Shown: positions 1 to 9,278 of the stretch, one piece after another | Layout of the letters: every line of letters starts with the position of its first letter | Position numbering within the stretch: position 1 is the first letter of the stretch | The notes under the pieces: generated by a model | What the model was told of the DNA's origin: nothing | Database searches by the model: none | What the model saw: the letters and a program-made list of their open reading frames with translations, nothing else | Source: Sandarakinorhabdus glacialis | GTDB taxonomy: Bacteria; Pseudomonadota; Alphaproteobacteria; Sphingomonadales; Sphingomonadaceae | Assembly: GCF_014643455.1 (NCBI RefSeq) | Contig: NZ_BMJM01000002.1 | Coordinates: forward strand, 354,437-418,436 | DNA: 64,000 nucleotides | Reading direction: 5' to 3' | Made by a program: the position numbers and the translations under genes

Positions 1-1228
1 CCTGTGCCCGCAAGGCATCCTCGGTCAAATCATAAGGAAAACCAAAGGTATCGTACAGCTTAAAGGCAACTTCGCCGGGCAAGGTTACGCCCTCGGCAAG
101 CCGTCCGGTGGCCTCGTCGAGCAACCGCAAGCCATTGACCAAGGTTTGCCGAAACCGCGTTTCCTCGAGTTTCAGCGTCTCCTCGATGAGCGCCTGCGCC
201 CGCGCAAGCTCGGGGAACGCAACGCCCATTTCGGCCACGAGCGCCGGCACCAGACGATACATCAACGGCTCGGCAGCCCCCAGCAGATGCGCATGCCGCA
301 TCGCCCGCCGCATGATCCGCCGCAGCACATAGCCCCGGCCCTCGTTCGAAGGCAGCACGCCATCGGCAACCAGGAACCCCGACGCCCGCAAATGGTCGGC
401 AATAATCCGGTGCGAAGCCGTTGATTCCTTTGAGTCCGCCGGCTGCGTCCGTTCCTCGCTGGCGCGGATCAATGCCTTGAAAGTGTCGGTGTCGTAATTG
501 TCATGGACACCCTGCAACACCGCAGCGATGCGCTCCAGCCCCATGCCGGTATCGATCGACGGCCGCGGCAAGTCGAGCCGCGTCGCAGCGTCGACCTGCT
601 CATACTGCATGAAGACGAGATTCCAGATCTCGACAAACCGGTCGCCGTCCTCGTCAGGACTGCCGGGAGGCCCACCTGCAATATGATCGCCATGATCATA
701 GAATATTTCCGAGCACGGCCCGCATGGCCCGGTATCGCCCATCGACCAGAAATTATCATTGGTCGCGATCCGGATGATACGTTCCTCGGGCAAACCGGCG
801 ATCGACTTCCACAGCGCCGCTGCCTCGTCGTCGGTGTGATAGACGGTGACGGTCAACCGGTCGGCCGGGATGCCCCACTCCCGGGTCAGCAACGTCCAGG
901 CATGTTCGATCGCGTGCGGCTTAAAATAATCGCCAAAGCTGAAATTGCCCAGCATTTCGAAAAACGTATGATGCCGAGCCGTATAGCCGACATTGTCGAG
1001 ATCATTGTGCTTGCCGCCGGCACGAACGCATTTCTGCGACGACGCAGCCGTCACATACGGACGGCTTTCAAGACCGGTAAAGACGTTCTTGAACGGCACC
1101 ATGCCGGCGTTGACGAACATCAGCGTCGGGTCGTTCTGGGGCACCAACGGCGCCGATGGCACGACCCGGTGACCGGCCTTGCCGAAATACTCGAGGAAGC
1201 TGCGGCGAATATCGTTGGTGGAAATCAT
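1..1228 (-). CDS. alaS: Alanyl-tRNA synthetase, N-terminal part (runs off left edge)
   Basis: Charges tRNA-Ala with alanine in the cytoplasm. Read on the minus strand from ATG at 1228, the protein begins [20 protein letters not shown] and continues with the class II catalytic core typical of AlaRS (segments [58 protein letters not shown]). About 409 codons are in the window; the editing and C-Ala domains, including the zinc-binding HxxxH, lie beyond the left edge. It follows recA and a methyltransferase on the same strand, but the recA terminator suggests separate transcription. The identification is secure; the gene is partial only because of the window boundary. Confidence 0.96.
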   Translation of the reverse strand, partial: MISTNDIRRSFLEYFGKAGHRVVPSAPLVPQNDPTLMFVNAGMVPFKNVFTGLESRPYVTAASSQKCVRAGGKHNDLDNVGYTARHHTFFEMLGNFSFGDYFKPHAIEHAWTLLTREWGIPADRLTVTVYHTDDEAAALWKSIAGLPEERIIRIATNDNFWSMGDTGPCGPCSEIFYDHGDHIAGGPPGSPDEDGDRFVEIWNLVFMQYEQVDAATRLDLPRPSIDTGMGLERIAAVLQGVHDNYDTDTFKALIRASEERTQPADSKESTASHRIIADHLRASGFLVADGVLPSNEGRGYVLRRIMRRAMRHAHLLGAAEPLMYRLVPALVAEMGVAFPELARAQALIEETLKLEETRFRQTLVNGLRLLDEATGRLAEGVTLPGEVAFKLYDTFGFPYDLTEDALRAQ

Positions 1229-1320
1229 CTTCGGCACTTAGGCGACCGGGCTGCGATGCTCAAGAGCAGCGACACCTGGACCCGCCACATTCAACCCAAC
1301 CGACGTCATCCCTTCGGGCA

Positions 1321-2163
1321 TCAGGCGCGCGCGGTCACGATCCATGCGGCCGCCGGCAGGCCCACTACGCCTTCGAAAAGATTCGCTCGCAGGGCATCGG
1401 CCAGCAGTGGCGCCGCCGCCGCCGCCACGTCCGGACCGGCTTCGCGAATGGCGCGAGCCGCCGGACCGATACTCAGGTGGAATTCCACAGCGGACATCAG
1501 CGCGTCTTCGCCTGCACCGATCACCATCGAAAACGACAACGCGTGAAACGCGATGTCCTGCCAACCGGCAGCGTCGAGGATGCCATGAACGTGTTCGGGG
1601 TCGGCAAAGGCAAAAGGCCCGGGTTCGCCAGCAATCGGCGGCATGGGCGCATCCGGCAAAATGTTACCCACAGCCTGCATCGCCAATGTTGCCCATAGGT
1701 TCTCCGTCGTCGGCTGCCAGCACGCAAACACAAGGCGACCGCCCAGCGCTGCAAGCGCACGAATGTTGGCCAAGGCCGCCACAGGGTCAGCAAAAAACAT
1801 CACCCCGAACCGCGAGACGATCAGGTCGAAGCCGCTGTCTTCATCGAAGGTCGCCGCATCGGCTTGTCGAAATTCGGCCTCGCTCAACAGCTCCGCGGCA
1901 CGCTCGCGCGCGCGCGCCAGCAACTGGTCCGAAATATCGATGCCGAGCGCCGTGCCGTCGTCGCCAACCGCTCCTGCAAGGGCAAGTGTCGTTTCACCGC
2001 TGCCACACCCGACATCGAGAGCGTTCTCACCGGGTTGCGGTGCCGCCAGCGAGAGCAATGCCGCGGTCACCGGCGTAAATGACTCATCGATCCGGGCCTG
2101 CATCCCCGCCCAGGTATCACCGACCCTGCTATTCCAGTACTCGATCTGCGCGGCATTGCTCAT
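1321..2163 (-). CDS. Class I SAM-dependent methyltransferase
   Basis: A 280-residue protein with a Rossmann-type methyltransferase fold. Motif I is seen as ALDVGCGSGETTLALA near residues 48-63, followed by the acidic end of strand beta2 (GIDISDQLL) and a motif IV-like segment DLIVSRFGVMFFADP, all of which bind S-adenosylmethionine in this superfamily. It resembles the Methyltransf_11/25 group often annotated as small-molecule or quinone-like methyltransferases, but the substrate cannot be read from the sequence. It sits between alaS and recA on the same strand, downstream of the recA terminator, so it probably has its own promoter in the roughly 120-base gap. Confidence 0.85.
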   Translation of the reverse strand: MSNAAQIEYWNSRVGDTWAGMQARIDESFTPVTAALLSLAAPQPGENALDVGCGSGETTLALAGAVGDDGTALGIDISDQLLARARERAAELLSEAEFRQADAATFDEDSGFDLIVSRFGVMFFADPVAALANIRALAALGGRLVFACWQPTTENLWATLAMQAVGNILPDAPMPPIAGEPGPFAFADPEHVHGILDAAGWQDIAFHALSFSMVIGAGEDALMSAVEFHLSIGPAARAIREAGPDVAAAAAPLLADALRANLFEGVVGLPAAAWIVTARA

Positions 2164-2233
2164 CGGGCCATTCTCTCAAATTTTCGGGAATGCCTGCAAA
2201 GACTGTCCGATGCCGATCTTCCTGACCAGTGCC

Positions 2234-2263
2234 AAAAAAAAGGCGGAGCATCAGCCCCGCCCT
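2234..2263 (-). terminator. Rho-independent terminator of recA
   Basis: On the minus strand an 8-bp GC-rich stem (GGCGGGGC paired with GCTCCGCC, one G-T pair, 4-base loop) is followed at once by a run of T residues. It lies about 20 bases after the recA stop codon, the expected place for an intrinsic terminator. Confidence 0.85.
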
Positions 2264-2283
2264 TCTGTAATCATAGCGACCGA

Positions 2284-3351
2284 TCAGCCTTCCTCGCCGT
2301 CCGCTTCGCTATCCGGACCCGCCATCAAGGCTTCCGAAATTCCCGAAGTATTGTCGCGAATCATCTTTTCGATCTTCGCCGCCATCTCGGGATGTTCCTT
2401 CAGATACTTCTTGGCATTCTCACGACCCTGCCCGATGCGGGTCGAGTCGTGGCTGAACCAGGCACCCGACTTTTCGACAACGCCGGCCTTCACGCCAAGG
2501 TCGAGAATTTCGCCGATCTTGGAAATTCCCTCGCCGTACATGATGTCGAATTCGACCTGCTTGAACGGCGGCGCGACCTTGTTCTTGACGACCTTGACCC
2601 GCGTCGTGTTGCCGACGACCTCGTCGCGGTCCTTGATCTGTCCGGTACGGCGAATATCGAGACGCACCGACGCATAGAATTTCAGCGCGTTACCGCCGGT
2701 GGTCGTCTCCGGATTGCCGTACATCACGCCGATCTTCATGCGCAGCTGGTTGATGAAGATCACCATGCACCGCGAACGGCTGATCGAACCCGTCAGCTTG
2801 CGCAGCGACTGGCTCATCAGGCGCGCCTGGAGCCCTACGTGGCTGTCACCCATCTCACCTTCAATTTCCGCGCGCGGCACCAGGGCCGCGACCGAATCGA
2901 TCACCAGGACATCGATAGCGTTCGATCGCACCAGCGTGTCGACGATCTCAAGCGCCTGCTCTCCGGTATCGGGCTGCGACACGATAAGCTCGTCGATGTT
3001 GACGCCAAGCTTCTTGGCATAAGCCGGATCAAGCGCGTGCTCGGCATCGACGAACGCCGCCGTGCCGCCGCCGCGCTGGGCCTCGGCAATTGCGTGCAGT
3101 GCCAAAGTGGTCTTGCCCGAACTTTCCGGACCATAGATTTCGATGACACGGCCACGCGGCAATCCACCAATGCCGAGCGCGATATCCAGGCCCAGCGAGC
3201 CCGACGAGATCGATTCGACCTCCATCGTCTCCTTCGAGCCCAGCTTCATCACCGAGCCCTTGCCGAACGCACGGTCGATCTGTGCCAGTGCCGCCTCAAG
3301 CGCCTTCTGCCTATCCATGCCCCCGTCTACCACCTTCAATGCTGCTGCCAT
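2284..3351 (-). CDS. recA: Recombinase RecA
   Basis: Strand-exchange ATPase for homologous recombination and co-protease for LexA in the SOS response. The 355-residue product has the Walker A motif GPESSGKTT (about residue 74), the MAW region, Walker B ([19 protein letters not shown]) and DNA-binding loop L2 with the [17 protein letters not shown] segment. Length and sequence are standard for alphaproteobacteria. The gene has its own upstream region with a LexA-type operator and ends in an intrinsic terminator, so it is a single SOS-regulated unit, even though smpB and the CckA-like kinase lie upstream on the same strand. Confidence 0.98.
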   Translation of the reverse strand: MAAALKVVDGGMDRQKALEAALAQIDRAFGKGSVMKLGSKETMEVESISSGSLGLDIALGIGGLPRGRVIEIYGPESSGKTTLALHAIAEAQRGGGTAAFVDAEHALDPAYAKKLGVNIDELIVSQPDTGEQALEIVDTLVRSNAIDVLVIDSVAALVPRAEIEGEMGDSHVGLQARLMSQSLRKLTGSISRSRCMVIFINQLRMKIGVMYGNPETTTGGNALKFYASVRLDIRRTGQIKDRDEVVGNTTRVKVVKNKVAPPFKQVEFDIMYGEGISKIGEILDLGVKAGVVEKSGAWFSHDSTRIGQGRENAKKYLKEHPEMAAKIEKMIRDNTSGISEALMAGPDSEADGEEG

Positions 3352-3421
3352 GTTCTCCGCCCTTTCCTAGACGTATGATGCAACACGTCAATGAGGCATT
3401 CGTATCCCGTTTGTTCCATGA

Positions 3422-3436
3422 GAACAAGTGGCGAAC
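3422..3436 (-). promoter_or_regulatory. LexA (SOS) box upstream of recA
   Basis: The sequence GAAC-N7-GAAC (on the minus strand GTTC-N7-GTTC) lies about 70 bases before the recA start. This direct-repeat form is the established LexA operator of alphaproteobacteria, unlike the palindrome of enteric bacteria. Its place before recA supports SOS control. A nearby GTTC-N5-GAAC inverted pair (3413-3425) overlaps it. Confidence 0.85.
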
Positions 3437-3472
3437 ACAAGTTTATTTCAGCGCTTGATTTCAACAGCTTCG

Positions 3473-5056
3473 CTAATGAGCCGGACAAGCGTCGCCAATT
3501 GCAGCAACAAGTTCGGCCAACGCAAACGGCTTGGCAAGGAACCGCACACCCTGGGCACTGGCTGCACGGTGCAGCGGCGCTTCTGCGGACCCCGACATCA
3601 GTACGACGCCCAGCCCCGGCCGCATCGCCAAGGCCCGCGACGCCAGTTCGACACCATCGATCCCCGGCATCATGATATCCGACACGAGCACGTCGAATTC
3701 CGCGCCTTCGTCCAGGATCCCGAGCGCCACCATGGCATCGCCTGCGACCGTTACGACCGGTCCGAACCGCCGCAACCCCCGCTCCAGAATGGCCCGGACC
3801 GCGGCGTCGTCCTCCACCAGCAACACGCGCAGATCTACCAGCGAGTTCTCCTGCGCCTGCGCCGCGACGACCGGTGCCACCACACGCGCGGCCAACCGCG
3901 TCACCGCAGGCAGATACACACTGAAGACGGTCCCCCGCCCTCCATCCGAGGGCGATGCAAAGATATAGCCGCCGCTCTGCTTGACGATGCCATACACCGT
4001 CGACAGCCCGAGCCCGGTGCCTTCCCCCATCGGTTTTGTCGTGAAGAATGGCTCGAATATCTTGCCGGCAATCGCGGCCGGTATCCCTGCCCCGGTATCG
4101 ACGACATCGATCGCGATATGATCGACCTGCGGGATGATTCGGTGTCCCAGCGCGTGAATTTCGCCCGCCGGCACATCGCGTACCGTGATGGTAAGCGATC
4201 CCGCCCCTGACATGGCATCGCGCGCGTTGACGGCAAGATTGACGATAACCTGCTCGATCTGCCCGGGATCGGCCCGCACCGCCGCCCGCAGCGGCCCGCC
4301 TTCGATACGAAGGTCAATTCCCTTGCCAAGAAGCTGCGCCAGCAACGGTCGCAGCGCCGCGATCAACGTTTCCAGGTCGAGCACTTGCTGCCGCTGTGGC
4401 TGTTGCCGGGCAAACGCCAGCAACTGCGCCACCAGTGCCGCCGCCCGCAGGCCATTGCGGCGGATCTCGTCGAGGTTCTCATGATCGGGGTCCCCCACCG
4501 GGTGCCGGTCGATCATCTGGTCAGTAATTCCCAGAACAGCCGTCAGGATGTTGTTGAAATCATGCGCGACTCCGCCAGCCAACTGACCCACCGCCTGCAT
4601 TCGCGTCGCTGCCGCAACCTGCGCCTCGAGCCGCAATTGCTCCCGAATATCGCGCATCGCCAGCAGCGCCCCGACGCCAAGGCCCGGCGGCACCGGGCTG
4701 ATGGTGATCACCTGCTTTTCTTCCGGCCGCGTCACCAATGCGGCCCGGATCTCGATCTGCGCCCCACCGGCGATCGCCCGCCGCACCGCATCCGCCAGCC
4801 CGGTCGCATCTTCCGCAATCACCAGCGCCTCGGGTCGTGCGCCCGGCCGGCAGCCGGATCCGGCCGTCGCCAGCAACGCAACGTTGCTCACCGCGATCAA
4901 GCCATCGATCGACACCAGCGCCATCGCGAGCGGCAACGACATCAAAAGCTGCCCGATCCACGGGTTGGGCTCCCCCGCGGCATAGGGCGCCGGCCAACCA
5001 CCAGGCGGCAAGGCAGGCCAGATCTCAGCCGTAGCGCTGCTCCGTCCAGGGATCAC
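3473..5056 (-). CDS. cckA: CckA-like hybrid histidine kinase
   Basis: Hybrid sensor kinase/phosphatase of the CckA type, which in alphaproteobacteria feeds the ChpT-CtrA phosphorelay. A PAS-like domain covers about residues 35-140. The HisKA segment has GQLAGGVAHDFNNILTAVLG with His165; the ATPase domain shows the N box (NLAVNARDAM), G1 (DTGAGIP), F box (FEPFFTTK) and G2 (GTGLGLSTVYGIVKQSGG). A receiver domain follows with acidic pair VEDD, phospho-acceptor Asp460 (VSDIMMP) and Lys509 (LAKPF). At 527 residues it is shorter than typical CckA and I see no transmembrane helices. The start used is a GTG that overlaps the preceding gene by 32 bases; a later start is possible. The family assignment is firm; the exact role is inferred. 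Confidence 0.85.
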   Translation of the reverse strand: MIPGRSSATAEIWPALPPGGWPAPYAAGEPNPWIGQLLMSLPLAMALVSIDGLIAVSNVALLATAGSGCRPGARPEALVIAEDATGLADAVRRAIAGGAQIEIRAALVTRPEEKQVITISPVPPGLGVGALLAMRDIREQLRLEAQVAAATRMQAVGQLAGGVAHDFNNILTAVLGITDQMIDRHPVGDPDHENLDEIRRNGLRAAALVAQLLAFARQQPQRQQVLDLETLIAALRPLLAQLLGKGIDLRIEGGPLRAAVRADPGQIEQVIVNLAVNARDAMSGAGSLTITVRDVPAGEIHALGHRIIPQVDHIAIDVVDTGAGIPAAIAGKIFEPFFTTKPMGEGTGLGLSTVYGIVKQSGGYIFASPSDGGRGTVFSVYLPAVTRLAARVVAPVVAAQAQENSLVDLRVLLVEDDAAVRAILERGLRRFGPVVTVAGDAMVALGILDEGAEFDVLVSDIMMPGIDGVELASRALAMRPGLGVVLMSGSAEAPLHRAASAQGVRFLAKPFALAELVAAIGDACPAH

Positions 5057-5690
5057 CCTCGTTATGATAGCCGCGCGTTTCCCAGAACCCCGGCTTGTCG
5101 GTCATGACGATCTCGATACGCTTCAACCACTTCGCGGATTTCCACAAATAGTAACGCGGGATAATGACCCGGACCGGCCCGCCGTGCTCGCGCGTGATCG
5201 GCGCGCCGTCATGGCTATGCGCCAAAAGGCAATCGTCCTCCGCAAAATGATCGAGCCGGACGTTGGTCGTATAGCCGTCATAGCTGTGCAGGATCACATG
5301 CCGCGCACCCGGCAATGGCTGCACGACGGACAGGAGATGCTGCGTCGACACCCCCTGCCAGTGGTTGTCGTATCGCGACCATTGCGTCACGCAATGGATG
5401 TCGGACACATCCTCGAACGCCGGCTGTTGCGCAAAATCAGCCCAACGCCATATGGTCGGATTGACGACCGCGCCATCGATCGTCAGTTCCCATTCCTCGC
5501 GCTGCACATCGGGCTGGATCCCCAGGTCGAGCACAGGCCAATTGGTCACCAGCCGCTGACCAGGCGGCAGGCGGTGCGAATGATCGACGTCGCTTGACCC
5601 GGTCAGCAACCGCCCGGCGCGCGCCCAGGCTTGCTTGACCGCAACCAGCTTGGCCCGCATCCCGTCCTCAAGGGCCTTGTCGTCCGTCAT
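5025..5690 (-). CDS. Sulfite oxidase-like molybdopterin oxidoreductase
   Basis: A 221-residue protein of the sulfite oxidase/MsrP catalytic-domain superfamily. The Moco-ligating cysteine is in DIHCVTQWSRYDNHWQG (about residue 100), and further conserved family blocks are HSYDGYTTNV, LLAHSHDGAPITREHGGPVR and PRYYLWKSAKWLKRIE. It has no Tat signal peptide and no cytochrome or dimerisation domain, so it belongs to the small cytoplasmic sulfite-oxidase-like group of unknown substrate rather than to periplasmic MsrP. It sits between smpB (2-base gap) and the CckA-like gene (32-base overlap), probably in one transcript. No natural substrate can be assigned. Confidence 0.85.
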   Translation of the reverse strand: MTDDKALEDGMRAKLVAVKQAWARAGRLLTGSSDVDHSHRLPPGQRLVTNWPVLDLGIQPDVQREEWELTIDGAVVNPTIWRWADFAQQPAFEDVSDIHCVTQWSRYDNHWQGVSTQHLLSVVQPLPGARHVILHSYDGYTTNVRLDHFAEDDCLLAHSHDGAPITREHGGPVRVIIPRYYLWKSAKWLKRIEIVMTDKPGFWETRGYHNEGDPWTEQRYG

Positions 5691-5692
5691 GC

Positions 5693-6172
5693 CTATCCGC
5701 GATCCCGCATGATCCGCGCCGCATCGCGTTTCCAGTCGCGCGTTTTCTCCGTCTCGCGCTTGTCGTGCAACTGCTTGCCCTTGCCCAGCGCCAACTCGAC
5801 CTTGGCACGGCCCTTGTCGTTGAAATAGATCGACAATGGCACAAGGGTCATGCCCTGCCGCGCCACCGCCGCCCCCATCTTGTTGATCTGGCGCTCGTGG
5901 AGCAGCAGCTTTCGCGGTCGCTTGGGTTCATGGTTGAACCGGTTACCGTGGCTGAACTCGGGAATATTGGCGTTGACCAGCCACATCTGCCCATCCTTCA
6001 GCTCGGCATAGGCCTCGGCGATACTGCCCTCGCCGCCGCGCAAGGCTTTCACTTCGGTACCCGCCAGCGCAATCCCCGCCTCGACCACGTCCTCGATGTA
6101 ATATTCATACCGCGCCCGCCGGTTTTCGGCGACGGTCTTGACCTTGACGGTTTCGGGGCGAGGCCGCGCCAT
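5693..6172 (-). CDS. smpB: SsrA-binding protein SmpB
   Basis: RNA-binding protein that delivers tmRNA to stalled ribosomes in trans-translation. The 159 residues contain the family blocks [39 protein letters not shown] and [33 protein letters not shown], and a basic C-terminal tail ending [12 protein letters not shown]. Length and sequence are typical. Its ATG overlaps the dapA stop as TGATG, so translation is probably coupled to dapA. The tmRNA gene itself is not in the window. Confidence 0.97.
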   Translation of the reverse strand: MARPRPETVKVKTVAENRRARYEYYIEDVVEAGIALAGTEVKALRGGEGSIAEAYAELKDGQMWLVNANIPEFSHGNRFNHEPKRPRKLLLHERQINKMGAAVARQGMTLVPLSIYFNDKGRAKVELALGKGKQLHDKRETEKTRDWKRDAARIMRDRG

Positions 6173-7047
6173 CAGGCGAGCCCGGCATGGGCCAGCGCCG
6201 CGTCGACCGCCGTCGCCGACGCCGCCGACGCCGCACAGATCGGCAACCGCACATCACTCGCCATGTGCCCCATCCGCGCCAGTGCGTGCTTCGTCGGCCC
6301 CGGGCTCGCATCGCTGAACAGCGCCGCATGGAGCGGATAAAGCCGGTCGTTGATCGCCAGCGCCGTGCGGAAATCCCCCGACAGCGTCGCCGCCTGGAAC
6401 TGCGCACACAGCCGGGGCGCGACATTGGCGGTCACCGAGATCGCGCCCACCCCGCCCATCGCGTTGAACCCGAGCGCCATGTCGTCATTGCCCGAAAGCT
6501 GGATAAAATCCGCCCCGCACGCCGCGCGCTGCGCCGCCACCCGCGCCAGATTGCCCGTCGCATCCTTGACCCCAACGATCGTCGGCAGCCTGGCCAGCAC
6601 GGCCATCGTCTCGGTGCTCATGTCCGCCACCGAACGCCCCGGAATGTTGTAGATGATGATCGGCAAGCGCGAGCTTTCCGCCAGCGCCGTGAAGTGCGCG
6701 ATCAACCCTGCCTGCGACGGCTTGTTATAATATGGCACGACGATCAGCGCCGCGTCGGCGCCGACATTCGCCGCATGTTGCATATGCGCGATTGCCGTCG
6801 CCGTGTCGTTCGATCCACAGCCAGCAATCACCGGTACGCGGCCGGCAGCCACCTCGACGGTCCGCGTAATGACTGCATGATGTTCGGCATGGGTCAGCGT
6901 CGGCGATTCGCCTGTCGTCCCGCACGGCACCAGCCCGGTCGAACCTTCGGCGATCTGCCATTCGACGAAGGCCGCGAACGCATCCATGTCGACGGCGCCG
7001 TTTTTGAAGGGGGTCACCAACGCCGGAATCGAGCCCTGGATAATCAT
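6172..7047 (-). CDS. dapA: 4-hydroxy-tetrahydrodipicolinate synthase
   Basis: Condenses pyruvate with aspartate semialdehyde in the lysine/diaminopimelate pathway. The protein (291 residues from the chosen start) opens [20 protein letters not shown] and has the [14 protein letters not shown] block, the catalytic tyrosine in [12 protein letters not shown], and the Schiff-base lysine in [11 protein letters not shown]. An upstream TTG at 7083 would add 12 residues that do not belong to the family, so the ATG at 7047 is preferred. It is divergent from the transglycosylase gene and leads the smpB operon through a TGATG overlap. Confidence 0.96.
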   Translation of the reverse strand: MIIQGSIPALVTPFKNGAVDMDAFAAFVEWQIAEGSTGLVPCGTTGESPTLTHAEHHAVITRTVEVAAGRVPVIAGCGSNDTATAIAHMQHAANVGADAALIVVPYYNKPSQAGLIAHFTALAESSRLPIIIYNIPGRSVADMSTETMAVLARLPTIVGVKDATGNLARVAAQRAACGADFIQLSGNDDMALGFNAMGGVGAISVTANVAPRLCAQFQAATLSGDFRTALAINDRLYPLHAALFSDASPGPTKHALARMGHMASDVRLPICAASAASATAVDAALAHAGLA

Positions 7048-7133
7048 GCCGTCCACATTGCTGTCCTCAAACTCTTCACCCAAACGCCTGAACCGCCTAA
7101 GGCGTCCCTACGTGGTTGAGTAGAAAGACTGAT

Positions 7134-9191
7134 ATGGAGCGCCGATGCCTCTTGGCAAGCAATGTCTTTTCACGCGCGCTGCCCCTTGCCGCGCTGCTGC
7201 TCTCCGCCGCCCCCGTCCTCGCGCAACTGTCGCCGGCATCGCGCAGCCTCTATACCGCCCGCCTCGCCAACAATGCCGCCGGGCAATTCAGCAGCTTCGC
7301 TGCCTCGCCGCTGGTCGGCGCCGCATCCGATAACGCCATGGACGCTGTCGTCACCTGGGATCGCCTGCGCCGCACCAACTATACCAAGGCAAACGGCGCG
7401 ACCTTCGGCGAATACGCCCGTTTCCTGAAAGAGCGCCCGGATTGGCCGCAAAGCGTCACTTTGCGCCGCGCCGCCGAAAAACTCATCGACGACACCATCC
7501 TCCCCGCCGACCGCATCACTTATTTCAAGCAGTTTCCGCCGATGTCGGCGCTCGCCAAGCTTTGGCTCGCCGAAGCCTATCTGCAGTCCGGCCGCAGCGC
7601 CGACGCGCGCGAGATGGCCCGCGACGCCTGGGATTCGGCCGGCCTCGACCCGATGCAGGAGATCACCCTGCTCGCCCAGTTCGAGCGCGACCTTCGTCCC
7701 GAAGACCATCTGTCTCGCGCCGACCGCCTGCTCTGGAGCGGCCAGACCAGCGCCGCCGGCCGCCTCTTGCCGCGCATGGACCAGGCCCGCCAGCAATGGC
7801 TGCTCGCCCGCATCGCATTGCGCACCAACAGCCCCGACGCCGCCAGCCGCCTCGCCAACGTGCCGGCCGCACTGGCGAACGACCCCGGCCTGATCCTCGA
7901 CCGCGCACTCTACATGCGCCGCCGCGGCGATGTTGCGTCTGCACAGGCGCTGCTCGCCAACGCCAATCCGTCGCCCGGCAACGTTCTCGATCCCGAGACC
8001 TGGCTCAAGACCCGCCTCGAGTTCGCCCGCGCAGCCTGGCGCTCCGGCAACCCCGAGGCCGCGTATCGCATCGCCTCGCGCCACAGCGCCTATCCCGATG
8101 CCCGGTCCGTCGCCGAACGCAGCCTCGGCGAACGCCAGGCCTATGTCGACAGCGAGTGGCTGGCTGGCTGGCTGGCGCTCCGCAAGCTCGGCCGCCCGCA
8201 ACAGGCGGTGGCCAACTTCCAGAACGCCCGGACCGCCTCGCTGACCCCGCTCAGCCAGTCGCGCGGCGACTATTGGATCGGGCGATCCTACGAGGCCGCC
8301 GGCAAGGCCAACGACGCCAGGGCCGCCTATGAGGCCGCCGCCGTGCATTTCGATTATTTCTACGGGCAGCTTGCCGCCGAACGCCTTGGCAAGCCTCTTT
8401 CCGTCATCCGCGCCCGCCAAGCCGTGATCCCCGGTGACGAAGCCAGCACCTTCCGCGCCGATCCGCTGGTCCGCGCCACTTTCGCACTCGGGGATCTCGG
8501 CGACCGCGGCCGCCAAGCCATCTTTCTTCGGCAACTCGCCGACCGCGCCAAGGGGCCCCGCCAGATGGCGCTCGTTGCAGGGCTGGCGGGGCCGCTCAAT
8601 CGCCAGGATCTCGGTGTCTTCGCCGGCAAGGCCGCGCGCGCCGAAGGCGACTTCGGCCTGCTCGATTCCGCTTTCCCGGTGCTCCCGCTGCCGGGCAATT
8701 TGAGGCGCGACTTCACCATGATCCACGCCATCACCCGGCAGGAAAGCCAGTTCGACCGCACCATCACCTCGTCGGCCAACGCACAGGGGCTTATGCAACT
8801 CCTGCCCGGAACCGCTGCCGAACAGGCCGGCAAGATGGGCCTTCCCTCATCGACCGAGCGCCTGACCAGCGACCCGATCTACAACGTCACCCTCGGGTCC
8901 GGCTATTTCAACCGCCTCAAGGACAATCTCGCCGGCAGCCACGTCCTCGCCGTCGCCGGCTACAACGCCGGCCCCGGCAATGTCCGCAAATTCCTTGCCG
9001 CCAATGGCGACCCCCGCACCAGCGAGGACGTCATCGACTGGATCGAAGCCATCCCGCTGTCGGAAACCCGCAACTACGTCCAGCGCGTCCTCGAAAACGC
9101 CGTCGTCTACGACATGCTCAACCCGCAAACCGCGATCATGCCGACAACCAACCGCCTCAGCGCCTATCTCGGCAAACGCACCCCCGGCTAA
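7134..9191 (+). CDS. Soluble lytic murein transglycosylase (Slt70-like)
   Basis: Exported enzyme that cleaves peptidoglycan glycan strands to form 1,6-anhydromuramyl products. From ATG at 7134 there are 685 residues: a signal peptide (hydrophobic PLAALLLSAAPVLA before QLSP), a long alpha-helical solenoid rich in Ala and TPR-like repeats, and a C-terminal SLT domain with catalytic Glu in HAITRQESQFDR, the block SSANAQGLMQLLPGTA, and AVAGYNAGPGNVRKF. An in-frame TTG at 7116 is less likely. The divergent dapA gene leaves an 86-base shared promoter region. Confidence 0.93.
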   Translation: MERRCLLASNVFSRALPLAALLLSAAPVLAQLSPASRSLYTARLANNAAGQFSSFAASPLVGAASDNAMDAVVTWDRLRRTNYTKANGATFGEYARFLKERPDWPQSVTLRRAAEKLIDDTILPADRITYFKQFPPMSALAKLWLAEAYLQSGRSADAREMARDAWDSAGLDPMQEITLLAQFERDLRPEDHLSRADRLLWSGQTSAAGRLLPRMDQARQQWLLARIALRTNSPDAASRLANVPAALANDPGLILDRALYMRRRGDVASAQALLANANPSPGNVLDPETWLKTRLEFARAAWRSGNPEAAYRIASRHSAYPDARSVAERSLGERQAYVDSEWLAGWLALRKLGRPQQAVANFQNARTASLTPLSQSRGDYWIGRSYEAAGKANDARAAYEAAAVHFDYFYGQLAAERLGKPLSVIRARQAVIPGDEASTFRADPLVRATFALGDLGDRGRQAIFLRQLADRAKGPRQMALVAGLAGPLNRQDLGVFAGKAARAEGDFGLLDSAFPVLPLPGNLRRDFTMIHAITRQESQFDRTITSSANAQGLMQLLPGTAAEQAGKMGLPSSTERLTSDPIYNVTLGSGYFNRLKDNLAGSHVLAVAGYNAGPGNVRKFLAANGDPRTSEDVIDWIEAIPLSETRNYVQRVLENAVVYDMLNPQTAIMPTTNRLSAYLGKRTPG

Positions 9192-9198
9192 CTTTTGT

Positions 9199-9257
9199 CC
9201 TCCCCCTAGAGGGGGGAGGCGAGAGACGCGCCTTCGCGGCCCGGGTGGGGGTGTCTC
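9199..9257. repeat. Intergenic palindromic repeat, CCTAGG-centred type
   Basis: A C-rich/G-rich palindrome centred on CCCCCTAGAGGGGGG is followed by GCGAGAGACGCG and CCGGGTGGGGGTG. A near-identical element lies at 61420-61480. It occupies the gap between the transglycosylase and PPK2 genes, which converge here, so it may also act as a terminator. Confidence 0.7.
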
Positions 9258-9278
9258 CCGCCCAGAACATAGCCGCCC

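Noticed and set aside
7170..8798. A 542-codon minus-strand frame opposite the transglycosylase
   Set aside because: Low-complexity antisense shadow; the plus strand has a signal peptide and an SLT domain.
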